NCBI RefSeq assembly: GCF_000230715.2
Contig: NC_019792.1
Location: 1,488,001-1,552,000 of the forward strand
DNA: 64,000 nt
Direction of reading: 5' to 3'
Source: Natronobacterium gregoryi SP2
GTDB lineage: Archaea > Halobacteriota > Halobacteria > Halobacteriales > Natrialbaceae
The notes under the pieces were generated by a model that ran no database searches, was not told where the DNA came from, and saw only the letters and a list, made by a program, of their open reading frames with translations. Made by a program: the position numbers and the translations under genes. This document shows positions 1-8,244 of this stretch, in pieces; the stretch's first letter is position 1; each line of letters begins with the position of its first letter.

Positions 1-88
1 GAGTCGGCAACAATCGATGGACAGATGCTGAATCGCCAGAAGTGGCGTGGAGCAGGGAGAACCTACTCGTGTGGATGGCTAGTGCCAG

Positions 89-3000
89 TTATCCTGCCAG
101 AGCAGGAGCCACCTCTTGTTCTTCAGGTTCGAAACCGGGATGATCAGGTTCGGTGATGTGTTGCAGGATAGCGGTCACGTCGGCAGATGTCACGTCGCCG
201 TCCTGGGTCACGTCACCGTAGGTTTCGACCGCTTCGGGGTCGACCGGGATGTCCTGGCCAGCCAGGTACGCCTGGACTACGACAGCGTCACCAGCGTGGA
301 TCTCGCCGTCGCCGAGCACGTCACCGAGCTCGCGGTCGAGCGACTTGATTTCGCCCCAGTCTAGGTCAGTCTTCAGTTTCTCACCCATCTCGTCGGTCAC
401 GACGCTGTCGTCCTCGAGGTGGAGTTCGGTCGTCTCTCCCTCCTCGAGACCTGACGCGTTGAACTCGATCTTTGCCAGGTCAGGGTCGTCGTACCCTTCG
501 GCTTCGGCACCGGCCACGTACAGCCAGCCGTCGTCGTTGTCGATCTGGTACTCTACGTTGATGTCCTGTTCGATGACGCTCTCGATGGAGACGTTCTCAG
601 GATCGAAGTCGATGAACGACTGGAAGCCAGCGATGTCATCGTCGGAGTCCGAGTAGACCGTCGTCCAATCTTCCGGGTAGTCCTCCGAGACGTTCGCGTC
701 CTCGATCGACATGCTAGCTACCGCTTCGGGCTCTTCGGCATCCATGAAGTACTCGATCGAGTTAGTCAGGACGTCGACACCGTCGTCGGTGTGATCGCCA
801 GGGGAAATCCAGCCGAATCCAACCGACGTCAAGAGCACGTCGTTACGATCGTAATCGACGGCAACACCGTCGTCACCGTCTGCCTGTTCGGCGACGACGT
901 CAGCATCCGTGCCGCTGAACGAAGCGCCGTCACCGAACGTGTCGGTGTGTACCGTTATCTCGTCGCCTGGCTCTGCAACGTCTTCGAAGATCGGGTGTGC
1001 TTCCTCGACGTGCCAGGTCGCAAGGTCCGTGCTCCGGACGACGTCAGCCGGGTCGTCGATCACATCAGATCGAGTGTCTAACGAGTCAGGACCGATGTTC
1101 TGAGACGTGTAAACGGTCGAAACGTCGTCAGTCACATCGAACCACTCCTCGGCGTTGCCGTCGTCGAGGGAGTGGACGAAGTACGAATCGTACGCGTCGA
1201 CATCGTCCAGCGCGTCACTAGAGTCGACCGAGTCGACCTCGTACACAGCAGGATAGTAGTCCTCGAGTTTGTCTGCCCAATCGTCTCCGTAGGTTGCCAT
1301 ATCGTCGATAACAGCAACCTGGAAGAACTCGTCGAACGCTTCCGTCGGACCGGTCGTCGCGACGAGTTCGTCACCAGCGCCTTCGAAGGTGTGTTCGAGT
1401 TCGATTTCGCCGGCAACGTCGTCTTCGGTGTCGACCGTGATCTCGACTTCGTCGGACCAACCGTCGAGGTCGAGTTCGACAGCTTCGCCGAATGCAACTT
1501 CCTCACCGTCGACGGACAGCGTCACGTTGCCCTCGTAGTCGGCAACCTCCTCGACGGTCACGTACTCCGCGTGTGCGGGATAGACAGTGACGGAGACGTC
1601 ATCGCCAGCTTCGATCGTCTCTGGCTGGTCCTCGAGCAGTTCGAGGTCGAGTTCGGCGTCAAGTTCGAAGTCCTGTTCGGCGGTTTCGTTCTCTTCGAGG
1701 TCGACGGTCTCGGTCTGGGCAGCGTGGCCGAAGGCGTCAGCGGTCACGTCCCAGGTTCCGTCTTCGTGGATCAGCGTGTACGAGCCGTCCGCCTCGGTCG
1801 TGGCAGCGAAGCCGGTCTCTTCGACTTCGACTTCGGCACCCTCGAGGCCGTTATCTGTCGCATCGTACACCGTCCCTTCGATCTCCTGGTCGTGTGCGAC
1901 TTGCTGGACGGCGGCGTGGCTATCGATGATACCGGCACCGTAGATCTGGTCGTCGCTCGGCTCCCAGGCCGTGTCTTCGATGATCTCCTGGAACTGTTCG
2001 TTGTCGGTGTCACCCATTGCAGACGCCATCAGCGCGAACGTTCCCGCTTTGTGGGGTTGCGACATCGACGTTCCAGACAGGTCGTCGTATCCGCCGTCGA
2101 GGTAGGAGCTCAAGACGCCAACTCCTGCCGCGGACGCGTCGGGTGACACGTACTCGTCTGGCCACCACTCGGGCGCTTCATCGCCCCAGGTCTCTTCGGG
2201 GTCAATCTCGTCGTAGACTGCGAACGACGCGGGCTCGGCGGCTTCGTCGACTGCCTGACTACCGAACGAGGAGTAGTAGTAACCCGGCGTACTCGGCGTG
2301 TTGTTTCCGTTCGACGCCGACACGATCGTGCCAGCGTCGTGGGCGTTCTCGGTCGGCTCGATCAGCGCTTCCTGACCGAGCCCACCACCGAGGCTCAGCC
2401 CCATCACGTCGGCTTCAACCTCGTCGACTGCCCACTCCATTCCGGCAGCAATCTGTTCGAAGGAACCGCTACCGCCGGGGATCACGTTCCCGTGATAGAT
2501 GTCTGCGTCGGGGGCAACCCCGTACTGTGGGACGTCACCAGCGGGATCGGCTGGACCGGCGATGGTGCCGGCTACGTGCGTCCCGTGACCGCTCGTGTCT
2601 GTTGGCTCGGTGTCTATCGGCTCGCCGTTCTCGTCCCACTCCTGGAACTTCTCGTCAGGCACGCGGTCTTCCCAGTCGGGGTGGTCGGCGTCGATCCCCG
2701 TGTCCAGGCTCGCGACCGTCGCGCCAGCACCGGTGATGCCCATCTCGTGGACGTCCGTCACGTTATGCATGTCGAGCCCGTACGTGACATCGTCTTCGTC
2801 GGGCGCTTCACCGCTCGCTTGTGGCTGCTCGAGTTCGTACTCGTAGCTCTCGTGGATCCATACGACGTTGTCGTGTGCGGCCAGTCGGTCGAGACTTACT
2901 TCGTCTGTGCGGACGTCGACCGAGACGGCGTTAGCGAGCCAGAAGGTCTGTTGGACCTGCACCGCGTCTTCGCTCTCTGCAAAGGACAGGAAGTCGTCCT

Positions 3001-3277
3001 GAGTCGCCTCAGCATGCTGCTGAAGCGAATCGACGGCTGCATCACGATCGGCAGCTACGTCTAATCGATCGTCGTCGATCTCATCGAATCGTACGACCGC
3101 GCGTACGACGTCTTCCTCCTCGGCGTCGGCGACGAGAGAGGAATCGATCTCGACGTCATTGACAGTCTGTACATCTGCAGTCGTTGAACCGGGGACAGCC
3201 GCCCCCATACCGACCATCGATACCGCCATGACGACGGCAAAGACGATGGCAAATGTTTTCGACGTGAGTTCTCTCAT
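89..3277 (-). CDS. Secreted S8 subtilisin-like protease with cohesin-like and dockerin-like C-terminal modules
   Basis: The protein is about 1,062 residues from the ATG at 3277; an in-frame start at 3331 exists but would put 18 residues before the signal peptide. An N-terminal hydrophobic signal is followed by an I9-like propeptide (about 50-145) and a peptidase S8 domain. The catalytic triad is visible as Asp192 (in SLDTGID), His231 (in SGHGTHVAG) and Ser404 (in LSGTSMSQP). A carboxypeptidase-regulatory-like beta domain follows at about 465-540. Residues about 850-980 look like a cohesin fold, and 984-1040 hold two dockerin-type calcium loops (GDVLGDGEIHAGD, YGDVTQDGDVTSAD). Subtilase activity outside the cell is well supported; the role of the end modules is inference. 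Confidence 0.93.
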   Translation of the reverse strand: MRELTSKTFAIVFAVVMAVSMVGMGAAVPGSTTADVQTVNDVEIDSSLVADAEEEDVVRAVVRFDEIDDDRLDVAADRDAAVDSLQQHAEATQDDFLSFAESEDAVQVQQTFWLANAVSVDVRTDEVSLDRLAAHDNVVWIHESYEYELEQPQASGEAPDEDDVTYGLDMHNVTDVHEMGITGAGATVASLDTGIDADHPDWEDRVPDEKFQEWDENGEPIDTEPTDTSGHGTHVAGTIAGPADPAGDVPQYGVAPDADIYHGNVIPGGSGSFEQIAAGMEWAVDEVEADVMGLSLGGGLGQEALIEPTENAHDAGTIVSASNGNNTPSTPGYYYSSFGSQAVDEAAEPASFAVYDEIDPEETWGDEAPEWWPDEYVSPDASAAGVGVLSSYLDGGYDDLSGTSMSQPHKAGTFALMASAMGDTDNEQFQEIIEDTAWEPSDDQIYGAGIIDSHAAVQQVAHDQEIEGTVYDATDNGLEGAEVEVEETGFAATTEADGSYTLIHEDGTWDVTADAFGHAAQTETVDLEENETAEQDFELDAELDLELLEDQPETIEAGDDVSVTVYPAHAEYVTVEEVADYEGNVTLSVDGEEVAFGEAVELDLDGWSDEVEITVDTEDDVAGEIELEHTFEGAGDELVATTGPTEAFDEFFQVAVIDDMATYGDDWADKLEDYYPAVYEVDSVDSSDALDDVDAYDSYFVHSLDDGNAEEWFDVTDDVSTVYTSQNIGPDSLDTRSDVIDDPADVVRSTDLATWHVEEAHPIFEDVAEPGDEITVHTDTFGDGASFSGTDADVVAEQADGDDGVAVDYDRNDVLLTSVGFGWISPGDHTDDGVDVLTNSIEYFMDAEEPEAVASMSIEDANVSEDYPEDWTTVYSDSDDDIAGFQSFIDFDPENVSIESVIEQDINVEYQIDNDDGWLYVAGAEAEGYDDPDLAKIEFNASGLEEGETTELHLEDDSVVTDEMGEKLKTDLDWGEIKSLDRELGDVLGDGEIHAGDAVVVQAYLAGQDIPVDPEAVETYGDVTQDGDVTSADVTAILQHITEPDHPGFEPEEQEVAPALAG

Positions 3278-3874
3278 GCTGGTTTTGCACACCCGTAATA
3301 GGGCAGACGGTACGACCAGACAATTTATCATAAGTACACTCCAATTGAAAAGTAAGAAAGTATAACTTGGCTAGGAAAGGAAAGAGACAGTGAGTCAAAC
3401 CCTACCCGTGTCCAGTAGAACGAGGAGGCAATGCAGTATGTGAAGGCAGCCTCGTCACGACTCGCATCGACTGCACTTCTTTCGCTACACAGCCCAACGA
3501 CAGTCGGTGTAACGTGTGCCACGGTGACGTCAAAGGGAGAAATTGATCGCATCCGGCGGGCCAAATATCGTATTAGATTCGTCGCGATCTCCACGATCAC
3601 CGACCGCCAGGAATCTAACAGCGCTTACGCGATTCACTCCCGCCTTGTTCGCTCCTCGGTACCGACTGAGCGTCGGAACACTCGTCACTCACGGGAAGGC
3701 GGGATTCTCTCGCTGAATCAAGAGAGTCGGCCTCGGATCTGGCGATCACCGATACATGGTTCCAGTGATCCGTCTCACACGCAACTCGTAGTGAAGTAGA
3801 CCGAACCGGTTTCGGTACCCGTGTCCCGCCGGCCACAGATGCCGATCGGCTAGTCGACGACAGCCGCTTGGCGC
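3278..3874. other. Gene-free stretch between the subtilase and orc genes
   Basis: About 600 bases with lower GC than the neighbours near 3320-3370. The open frames here lack haloarchaeal codon bias and acidic composition. The AT-rich part just upstream of the subtilase start probably holds its promoter, but no single TATA element stands out. I looked for repeated origin-recognition boxes because an orc gene is adjacent and saw none. Confidence 0.5.
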
Positions 3875-5017
3875 TCACTCGAGTCGCTCTAACACTGCAT
3901 CTCTGTCGTAAGACAGCGACAGCGACCGCGAGCGGCCACGACCGTCGACGTCGGTGTATTCGGCGTCGATCAGTCCGAGTTGGTCGAGTTTGTTGACGAT
4001 TTCGGAGTAGCGAGTGTAGCCGAGATCGGTTCGCTCGTGGAACGCGTCGTAGACGTCGCCAGCCTGGTCGCCGTCGTTGTGGGCGATCACCTCGAGCAGC
4101 GCTCGTTCGTTGTCGGTCAATCCCGAGAGATGCCGCGAGAGGTTGACGTACTTCGAAGTCTCGTAGGCGTCTTCGACGTCCTCGCGTTCGACGGTGCGGC
4201 TAGCGCGCATCTCGGCGTTTAGTCCTGCTCGTCGCAGGAGGTCGATCCCGACCCGTAGGTCACCGCTCTCGCCGGTCAGTTCTGCGACGTACTCGAGGGT
4301 GTCACGGGCGATGACACCGTCGTTGAAGCCGCGTCTGATGCGTTCGTCGAGGATGTCGACGATTTCGGGAGCGTCGTAGACTGGGAAGTAGACGTCTTCG
4401 GGTCGGAACACACTCTGGACGCGAGAGTCGAGTTCGTCGATGACGTCCAAGGCAGGATCGGAGGAGACGACGATGACGCCGATTTTCGCGCCGGGGTGTT
4501 CCTCGTGGGCACGCAACAGCGAGTACAGGGCGTCGCTTGCCTCGTTTTCGTAGAACAAGTAGTTGACGTCGTCCAGCGCGACGACGAGAGTTCGATCCTC
4601 TTCGACGAGTTTCTCCGCGATCTGGCGGAACAGCTTCTTGAACGAGATGCCCGAAGACGGCGGTTCGTAGTCGAACGTGCCTTCGAACAGCCGGGAAAAT
4701 ACGGAGTACCGGGTCGAGTTGACTTGGCAGTTGACCTGAATCGTCCAGACGTCGCTCGTCTGTGCGCCGACCTCGTCGAACAGTTTCTGGATGGCTGTCG
4801 TCTTCCCCGTTCCAGGTGGGCCACGGACCACCACGTTCAGCGGTCGCGACCCTCGAACCGCCGGGCGCAGCGCGTACGTGAGCGTCTCCATCTGCCCCTC
4901 GCGGTGTTTGAACGTCTCGGGAACGTAGTCGATTTCGAAGACGTGCTCGTCTCTAAAGACGGATTCGTCCCACGACAACATCCCCTCGTCGGGGTCGTCT
5001 GCCATTACTTTCACCAC
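3875..5017 (-). CDS. orc: Orc1/Cdc6-family replication initiator ATPase
   Basis: An AAA+ ATPase of about 380 residues that binds origins and loads the MCM helicase in archaea. Walker A is GPPGTGKTT near residue 64, and Walker B is VVALDDVNYLF near 145. The C-terminal 90 residues form a winged-helix domain (TDNERALLEVIAHNDGDQ onward), as in the Orc1/Cdc6 family. Length fits the family (about 370-420). Met5 at 5005 (MADDPDEG) is an equally good start. Haloarchaea carry many orc paralogues and only some sit by an origin; no origin boxes are evident in the short flanking gaps, so this may be a non-origin paralogue. Confidence 0.93.
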   Translation of the reverse strand: MVKVMADDPDEGMLSWDESVFRDEHVFEIDYVPETFKHREGQMETLTYALRPAVRGSRPLNVVVRGPPGTGKTTAIQKLFDEVGAQTSDVWTIQVNCQVNSTRYSVFSRLFEGTFDYEPPSSGISFKKLFRQIAEKLVEEDRTLVVALDDVNYLFYENEASDALYSLLRAHEEHPGAKIGVIVVSSDPALDVIDELDSRVQSVFRPEDVYFPVYDAPEIVDILDERIRRGFNDGVIARDTLEYVAELTGESGDLRVGIDLLRRAGLNAEMRASRTVEREDVEDAYETSKYVNLSRHLSGLTDNERALLEVIAHNDGDQAGDVYDAFHERTDLGYTRYSEIVNKLDQLGLIDAEYTDVDGRGRSRSLSLSYDRDAVLERLE

Positions 5018-5100
5018 GCTTGCGGAACCACTTAGTAGTTCGCAGACGACAGGTTACGCGGGCTCGATCTGTCTCACCCCGTGTTCGAGATTCGCCGTCT

Positions 5101-5220
5101 CTATTCTCCCCTGTTGACCATGCGGGCGTGTGCTCGAGCGAGTCGGTTTAGCTCCTTGGCGCTACTCGAGCGAACGAGAAACTCACAGTTGGCCCGCAAA
5201 CGTTCGAACAGGTATGCCAT
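5101..5220 (-). CDS. Possible 39-residue basic small protein
   Basis: A short frame between orc and the amidohydrolase gene, starting MAYLFERLRANCEF and ending in MVNRGE. It is arginine-rich, unlike the acidic proteome, and has no recognised family. Third-codon positions are only moderately G/C. It could be a chance frame or a remnant; kept because its composition is protein-like and it fills most of the gap. Confidence 0.25.
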   Translation of the reverse strand: MAYLFERLRANCEFLVRSSSAKELNRLARAHARMVNRGE

Positions 5221-5299
5221 ACTGTAACGGACTCTGCGCGGGTAGAAGGCGTACGCCTTGCAGACGACGGGCACTCGTGCTCGAAGACATCGCCAGCGA

Positions 5300-6724
5300 T
5301 CAGAGCCAGCCGTTTGCGACGCGGTCGACGAGCACCGAATCGGCACTCTGCCAGTTGTCGCTCGCCCGCTCGAAGACGGCCGTCGCTCGCTCGGTGGCGG
5401 TCTCGAGGATCTCGTGCTCGTCGGCTGTCTGCAACGTCGCGTCCTCGAGGACGACTTCGCCGTCGACGACGACCGTCTCGACGAGTTCTCCCGACGCACC
5501 GTAGACGAGGTTCGGGACCGCGGTGTGTAGCGGTTGGGAGACGATCGGTGCGACCGAGGGATGTTCGAGGTCACAGACTACGAGATCAGCGCGTTTGCCC
5601 TGCTCGAGCGAACCGACGCGGTCGCCGATCCCGAGCGTGCGAGCGCCCTCGATCGTGCCGACGCGAAGCGCGGCCCACGCGGGGAAGGCGGTCGGATCGG
5701 TGCGTTTCGTCTTCGCGAGCAGCGCCGTCGTCCGGAGTTCCCGCAGGAAGTCGTGTCCGCCCGGTCCCGGTGCCTGGTCGGTCCCGACACCGGCGACGCC
5801 GCCGTGCTCGCGATATTCGACGGTCGGTGGCGTGATTCCGTCGATAGCGGCGATCGAGCTCGGGTTCGCGGCCATCCGGACTCCTGCCTCCGCCAGTCGA
5901 CGGCGTTCCTCCTGGGTCGCCCCGTGGAGGTGAGCCGCAAGCAGTCGATCGGAGACGATATCGAGGTCCTCGAGGACGCTCACGGTCGTCTCGTCGCTCC
6001 CGTAGCGGGCTTCGATCTGGCGCTGCTCGCGTTCGCCCTGTGCGACGTGCATGTGGATTCCGCGGTCGCGGTCCGCGGCGCGGTCGCGAATCTCCGCGAG
6101 CAGTGCCGGCGGCACCATGTCCAGCGCCTGTGGCCCGTAGAGACAGGAGATGCGGTCGTGGTCGGCGTAGGCGTCGAACAGGTCCTCGTTGCGCTCGAGT
6201 CCTGCTCGTCCCCGTTTGTCGTCCAGCGGATACGGCTGGTCGGGTCCGAGGTCGGCCGCCGCGTCGTCGACGGCGTTGATCGTCTCCGCGGCGACGACGC
6301 GGGCACCCAGGGGTTCGTGGGCCGTACCGACGATCCGGCGTGCATCCTGCGTGTACTCGCCGACCGTCGTCACGCCCGATTGGAGCGCCTCGAGGACGCC
6401 CAGCCGTGCGCCGGCGACGCGGTCCTCGTGGTCCATCGCCGCCGAGAGCGGGCCGAGCGTGCGATTCATCCACTCGATCTCGGGGACGTCCTGTGCGCCA
6501 CCCCGGAGCAGCGTCAGGTCGGTGTGGGTGTGGACGTTCACCAGCCCGGGCAGCGTCACCCGACCGGTGCCGTCGATCGTCCGGTCGGCGTCGCCCTCGA
6601 ACTCGCTCGTCGGGCCGACGAACGCGATTTCGCCGTCGTCGGCGGCGATCGTCGCGTCCTCGAGGATACCGAGTCGGTCGTCGGCCATCGTAAGCGCGAG
6701 CGTGTCGGTGATCGCGAGATCCAT
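5300..6724 (-). CDS. Amidohydrolase, ATZ/TRZ-like (MTA/SAH/5'-deoxyadenosine deaminase type)
   Basis: A 474-residue metal-dependent hydrolase. The sequence shows the signature metal ligands of the superfamily: HTH after LPGLVNV near residue 61, a conserved His in MHVAQGERE near 210, another in LAAHLHG near 246, and Asp in GVGTDQAPG near 295. The C-terminal beta-sandwich returns with the GSLEQGKRADLVV motif. Relatives deaminate S-adenosylhomocysteine, methylthioadenosine or 5'-deoxyadenosine, or hydrolyse triazines. A nucleoside-salvage deaminase is the likeliest archaeal role, but substrate cannot be fixed from sequence. It is transcribed alone, divergent from the ASCH-like gene downstream. 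Confidence 0.85.
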   Translation of the reverse strand: MDLAITDTLALTMADDRLGILEDATIAADDGEIAFVGPTSEFEGDADRTIDGTGRVTLPGLVNVHTHTDLTLLRGGAQDVPEIEWMNRTLGPLSAAMDHEDRVAGARLGVLEALQSGVTTVGEYTQDARRIVGTAHEPLGARVVAAETINAVDDAAADLGPDQPYPLDDKRGRAGLERNEDLFDAYADHDRISCLYGPQALDMVPPALLAEIRDRAADRDRGIHMHVAQGEREQRQIEARYGSDETTVSVLEDLDIVSDRLLAAHLHGATQEERRRLAEAGVRMAANPSSIAAIDGITPPTVEYREHGGVAGVGTDQAPGPGGHDFLRELRTTALLAKTKRTDPTAFPAWAALRVGTIEGARTLGIGDRVGSLEQGKRADLVVCDLEHPSVAPIVSQPLHTAVPNLVYGASGELVETVVVDGEVVLEDATLQTADEHEILETATERATAVFERASDNWQSADSVLVDRVANGWL

Positions 6725-6827
6725 ACCGACTGGTCGGGATAGAGAGACGTAAAGTCACCTCGAGCGCGCTGGCGGCGTTGTTAACCCCACCAGTAGAGTT
6801 ACTAACGTCCGGCCGTTCCACTCGAGT

Positions 6828-7139
6828 ATGGGGACGATCGACGCCGACGACCTGCTTCCCGCCGAACGGCTCCGGAAGAGTGCTCTCGAGGGCGAAATCA
6901 CACAGATTCACCGTGGCGATCCACACGCATCCGAAGGCGACACCTTCGAAATCGACGAGACGACGTTCGAGGTCGTAACGGTGATCGAGCGCCGCCTGGG
7001 TGACCTCACCGACGAGGACGCTCGTGCCGAGGGGTCGCCGGATCTCGCGGCGTACAAACGGCGAATCGAACGAACCCACGACACCGAGTGGGACGACGAG
7101 CACACCGCGTTTCTCCACCGGTTCGAACCGCTCGAGTAG
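6828..7139 (+). CDS. ASCH/PUA-like small protein, copy 1
   Basis: A 103-residue acidic protein. The core GEITQIHRG, DTFEIDETTFEVV and RRLGDLTDEDARAEG matches the pattern of small ASCH (PUA-like) RNA-binding domains. A paralogue of exactly the same length lies at 39724-40035 on the other strand and shares QIHRG, the DTF...TTFEV strand, LGDLTDEDA-AEG and the terminal HRFEP. The family is inferred from these motifs; function is unknown, perhaps RNA binding. No operon partner; the start follows a short gap after a divergent gene. Confidence 0.75.
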   Translation: MGTIDADDLLPAERLRKSALEGEITQIHRGDPHASEGDTFEIDETTFEVVTVIERRLGDLTDEDARAEGSPDLAAYKRRIERTHDTEWDDEHTAFLHRFEPLE

Positions 7140-7218
7140 GGAAACGAGCGACGCGAGCGAAACTGGCCAACCGACCGATCAGATAGTATTGATAGTCTCG
7201 ATAGTATCTACAGTTACG

Positions 7219-7229
7219 TTATTATAACC
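7219..7229 (+). promoter_or_regulatory. TATA-like box of the HTH regulator
   Basis: TTATTATAACC lies 37-47 bases before the ATG at 7266, in an otherwise GC-rich stretch. The spacing fits an archaeal promoter with a short leader. Confidence 0.5.
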
Positions 7230-7265
7230 AAAGTGTTGACACTACGGTGGCGAGAATGTGAGAGT

Positions 7266-7601
7266 ATGTCACGATACACGTCTCCGCGAGTGGATGACTC
7301 TACCGACAACGGGACGATTCTCGGCCTCCTCAGCGACGACTACGCTCGCGAAATTCTGCAGGCACTTTCCGAGGACCCAGCCACGGCAGAGGAGTTGACC
7401 GATCGGTGCAGCGGATCGAAAGTGACGGTCTACCGGCGACTCAACGACCTCGAGGAGAACAGTCTCGTGAGCGCGACGACCGACATCAGTCGCGACGGCC
7501 ACCACTGCAAGGTCTATCGAAACGCCCTCAGCGAAGTGACGGTGTCGATCACCGGGGACGGGCCAGAAGTAGAAGTCGTTCGAACGGGCGGCAGACAGTA
7601 A
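7266..7601 (+). CDS. ArsR/winged-helix type transcriptional regulator
   Basis: A 111-residue protein starting MSRYTSPRVDD. Residues about 20-85 form a winged helix-turn-helix: ILGLLSDDYAREILQAL is the first helix pair, AEELTDRCSGSKVTVYRRL is the recognition-helix region, and the wing follows in SATTDISRDGHHCKVY. This pattern is common in haloarchaeal ArsR-like regulators. No metal-binding cysteine motif is visible, so metal sensing is unlikely. The target is unknown; the divergent-convergent arrangement with a lipoprotein gene gives no direct clue. Confidence 0.82.
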   Translation: MSRYTSPRVDDSTDNGTILGLLSDDYAREILQALSEDPATAEELTDRCSGSKVTVYRRLNDLEENSLVSATTDISRDGHHCKVYRNALSEVTVSITGDGPEVEVVRTGGRQ

Positions 7602-7648
7602 CTGGCGGTTTTTCGGTTGAGGCGGTCGGTCACATCCCGTGCGGGCGA

Positions 7649-8170
7649 CTACTCCTCGACGTACTCCCCGATGTCGGTGAACTCCTGGATCACGACGACC
7701 GATATCGGATCAGGTGCTCCGTCCGCACCGAGCAAAACTGCGACGTGGTCCTCCTCGACGTCGGTAATCTCGACGGTCTCGTCGGCCGTCCGTTCGCCGT
7801 CAATCTCGCTGCCGTCGTCGAGTTCGATCGAGACGACGTACTCACCGTCGTCAGTGAACACGTCTCCATACACTTCGCCCGAGTCCTCGTTTACGTCGTC
7901 ATCGTCGTCGTCATCGTCGGGAACGACCTCGAATCGCTCCTCGAGGACGACCGTCTCGTCGGGATCGGTGACCTCGATCGAGCCGGAGAGTTCCCGTTCA
8001 GTACCGTTGAACACGTTCACGTCGTCGAGAATCATGTCCGCGAGGAAGTTGGCGACCGACGCACAACCGGCGAGAGCCACCGTCCCGGCACTCGCACCGA
8101 GCACCAGGAACCCTCGACGGTTACGTGATTGATCGCCAACAGCTCCGGTGAAATCGAAAGCGTTCGTCAT
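7649..8170 (-). CDS. Tat-exported lipoprotein-like protein, function unknown
   Basis: A 173-residue protein from the ATG at 8170. RRGFLVLGASAGTVALAGC combines a twin-arginine motif, a hydrophobic stretch and a lipobox cysteine, so it is likely anchored outside the cell. The rest is short beta-rich sequence with an acidic run of eight aspartates in VVPDDDDDDDDVN. The pattern of a strand repeat ending in VVLEERFEV and VVIQEFTDIGEYVEE resembles small Ig-like extracellular proteins. No known family recognised. It converges on the HTH gene. Confidence 0.7.
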   Translation of the reverse strand: MTNAFDFTGAVGDQSRNRRGFLVLGASAGTVALAGCASVANFLADMILDDVNVFNGTERELSGSIEVTDPDETVVLEERFEVVPDDDDDDDDVNEDSGEVYGDVFTDDGEYVVSIELDDGSEIDGERTADETVEITDVEEDHVAVLLGADGAPDPISVVVIQEFTDIGEYVEE

Positions 8171-8244
8171 CGAACCGAGATTAGACGAGAACACCTATAG
8201 CACCCACGCCGCGGTTTCTCGGCTGGAAAATCCGAGCCACCGGC

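Noticed and set aside
3278-5100. A replication origin next to the orc gene
   Set aside because: I looked for repeated, inverted origin boxes and an AT-rich unwinding tract in both gaps and found none convincing.
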